Of a stretch of DNA of 64,000 nucleotides, positions 63,204-64,000 are shown in pieces. The notes beneath the pieces were generated by a model. That model saw only the letters and a list, made by a program, of their open reading frames with translations. It was not told the DNA's origin and did not search any database. The DNA is taken from assembly GCA_029379385.1 (NCBI GenBank), contig CM055607.1:17732001-17796000 (forward strand), written 5' to 3'. Position 1 is the stretch's first letter. Every line of letters begins with the position of its first letter. The position numbers and the translations under genes are program-made. Source of the stretch: Quillaja saponaria. Its lineage: Eukaryota; Streptophyta; Magnoliopsida; Fabales; Quillajaceae.

Positions 63204-64000
63204 TGTTATAACCTGATATTTTAATATACATTTTAGAAAGTTTGTACGTATCTTGCGTGAATGGGTGAATAAAATTTTACATGGAGTAGAAGTAAAATAA
63301 ATAAACACCTGTGTATACTATATATATATATGTGTGTGTGTGTGTGATATTAAGAAATTAATTTTCATTAAATCATTGGTGGTGTAGGAAGTTGAAATTT
63401 ACAAATGCAAATTTTATTGGTGTGTTAAGTGTGTAAACAAAAGAGTAAACTAGAAAACATTTATATATATATATATACACACATACATATAAATACATGT
63501 GCCAAACCATATAATTAACTTTTTTGACTCTTTGACTTTATATATATATATTTTTTTTTTCCTTGCTTTAGTTGTTGGTTGATCTTCTCCCTTTTTTGGT
63601 CCACTGCATTTGCCCTTAATTCTTGATCACTTCAGTTTTTTCTTTTTTTTTTTTTTTTTTTGGCTGATCTTTTAGTAGCTTTCTTCCACCGCCCTTGAGC
63701 TAGGACTTCCCCTGCTTCAGCCAAGTCTAGAAAAGTCTGAATTCTTTTCAAGTTCAGCCAAGTGAATCACCTTCTTTTCTTTGTGTTTGCGTGTGACGTT
63801 GGCTGCTTCAACTCTTTCGTTCTTATCAAGTGGCCATGAGGTAGTGAGGTAGTAGCCTTGTTTTGTGATCCTTGCAATATGACAGTAGCAAGCTCCTCCC
63901 GTGGCTCTGAGATTGACTAGCTGGTTGGGGTTTGCAATTGATTTCCTTACGTCTTCAATTCCTTTCCTGTATGTGAGCTTTGAATCCTGTCGTGACCTTG
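63204..64000 (+). repeat. plus-strand long-LTR start, cut by window edge
   Basis: TGTTATAACCTGATATTTTA at 63204 begins an LTR of the long-LTR family, with TA/TG microsatellites, the TTTTTGACTCTTTGACTT block, a CT-rich tract and the GC-richer block to the window end. The closest relative here is element A's 3' LTR from about 43758. Confidence 0.85.

Overview
This is an AT-rich plant nuclear window, most likely from a eudicot, built almost entirely of transposable elements. The plant assignment rests on LTR retrotransposons primed by initiator tRNA-Met, a CACTA transposon with CACTACAAGAAA ends, multi-exon GT..AG transposase genes and long TA microsatellites. I see no host gene that I can name, and no rRNA, tRNA, CRISPR or bacterial-style feature. 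The species cannot be told from the sequence.

Layout. 1-2387: AT-rich flank with a 270-bp tandem duplication, microsatellites and a poly-C tract. 2388-51249: a nest of one LTR-retrotransposon family with very long LTRs (2.6-4.2 kb). LTRs start TGTTATAACC (or a close variant) and end GGGTGTGACA. The TGGTATCAGAGC primer-binding site and purine tract are kept, but the 2.7-5 kb interiors have no gag or pol. Three elements with interiors are visible: B (minus strand, 2388-20444), D (minus strand, 25512-34398, complete, AAATT duplication) and A (plus strand, 39150-50734). Solo LTRs lie inside them: 3758-7930 (duplication TATTA), 8631-12348 (AATTC), 15491-18054 (AAAAT) and 45765-49520 (ACAAG). D itself sits inside a plus-strand LTR (24128-36055).

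Within the nest, 21786-23565 is the 3' part of a different, Ty3/gypsy-type element. It carries a broken gag with a zinc knuckle, a broken aspartic protease, a purine tract and a 646-bp LTR. The LTR holds a strikingly regular 10-bp-phased array of heat-shock-element half-sites.

51250-53217 is a small LTR element with a decayed reading frame I do not recognise. 53940-62200 is a CACTA (En/Spm) transposon with perfect ends, an AAT target duplication, a dead TNP2-type transposase, a second Transposase_24-type gene and a 205-bp tandem array in its leader. 62204-63203 is AT-rich DNA without a gene, and 63204-64000 is the start of one more long LTR cut by the window edge.

How it fits together: the long-LTR family has no proteins of its own here, so it must have been moved by an autonomous relative elsewhere. 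Its LTRs share paired stem-loops that persist across diverged copies on both strands. Boundaries marked by target duplications are firm; those at truncated junctions are approximate.
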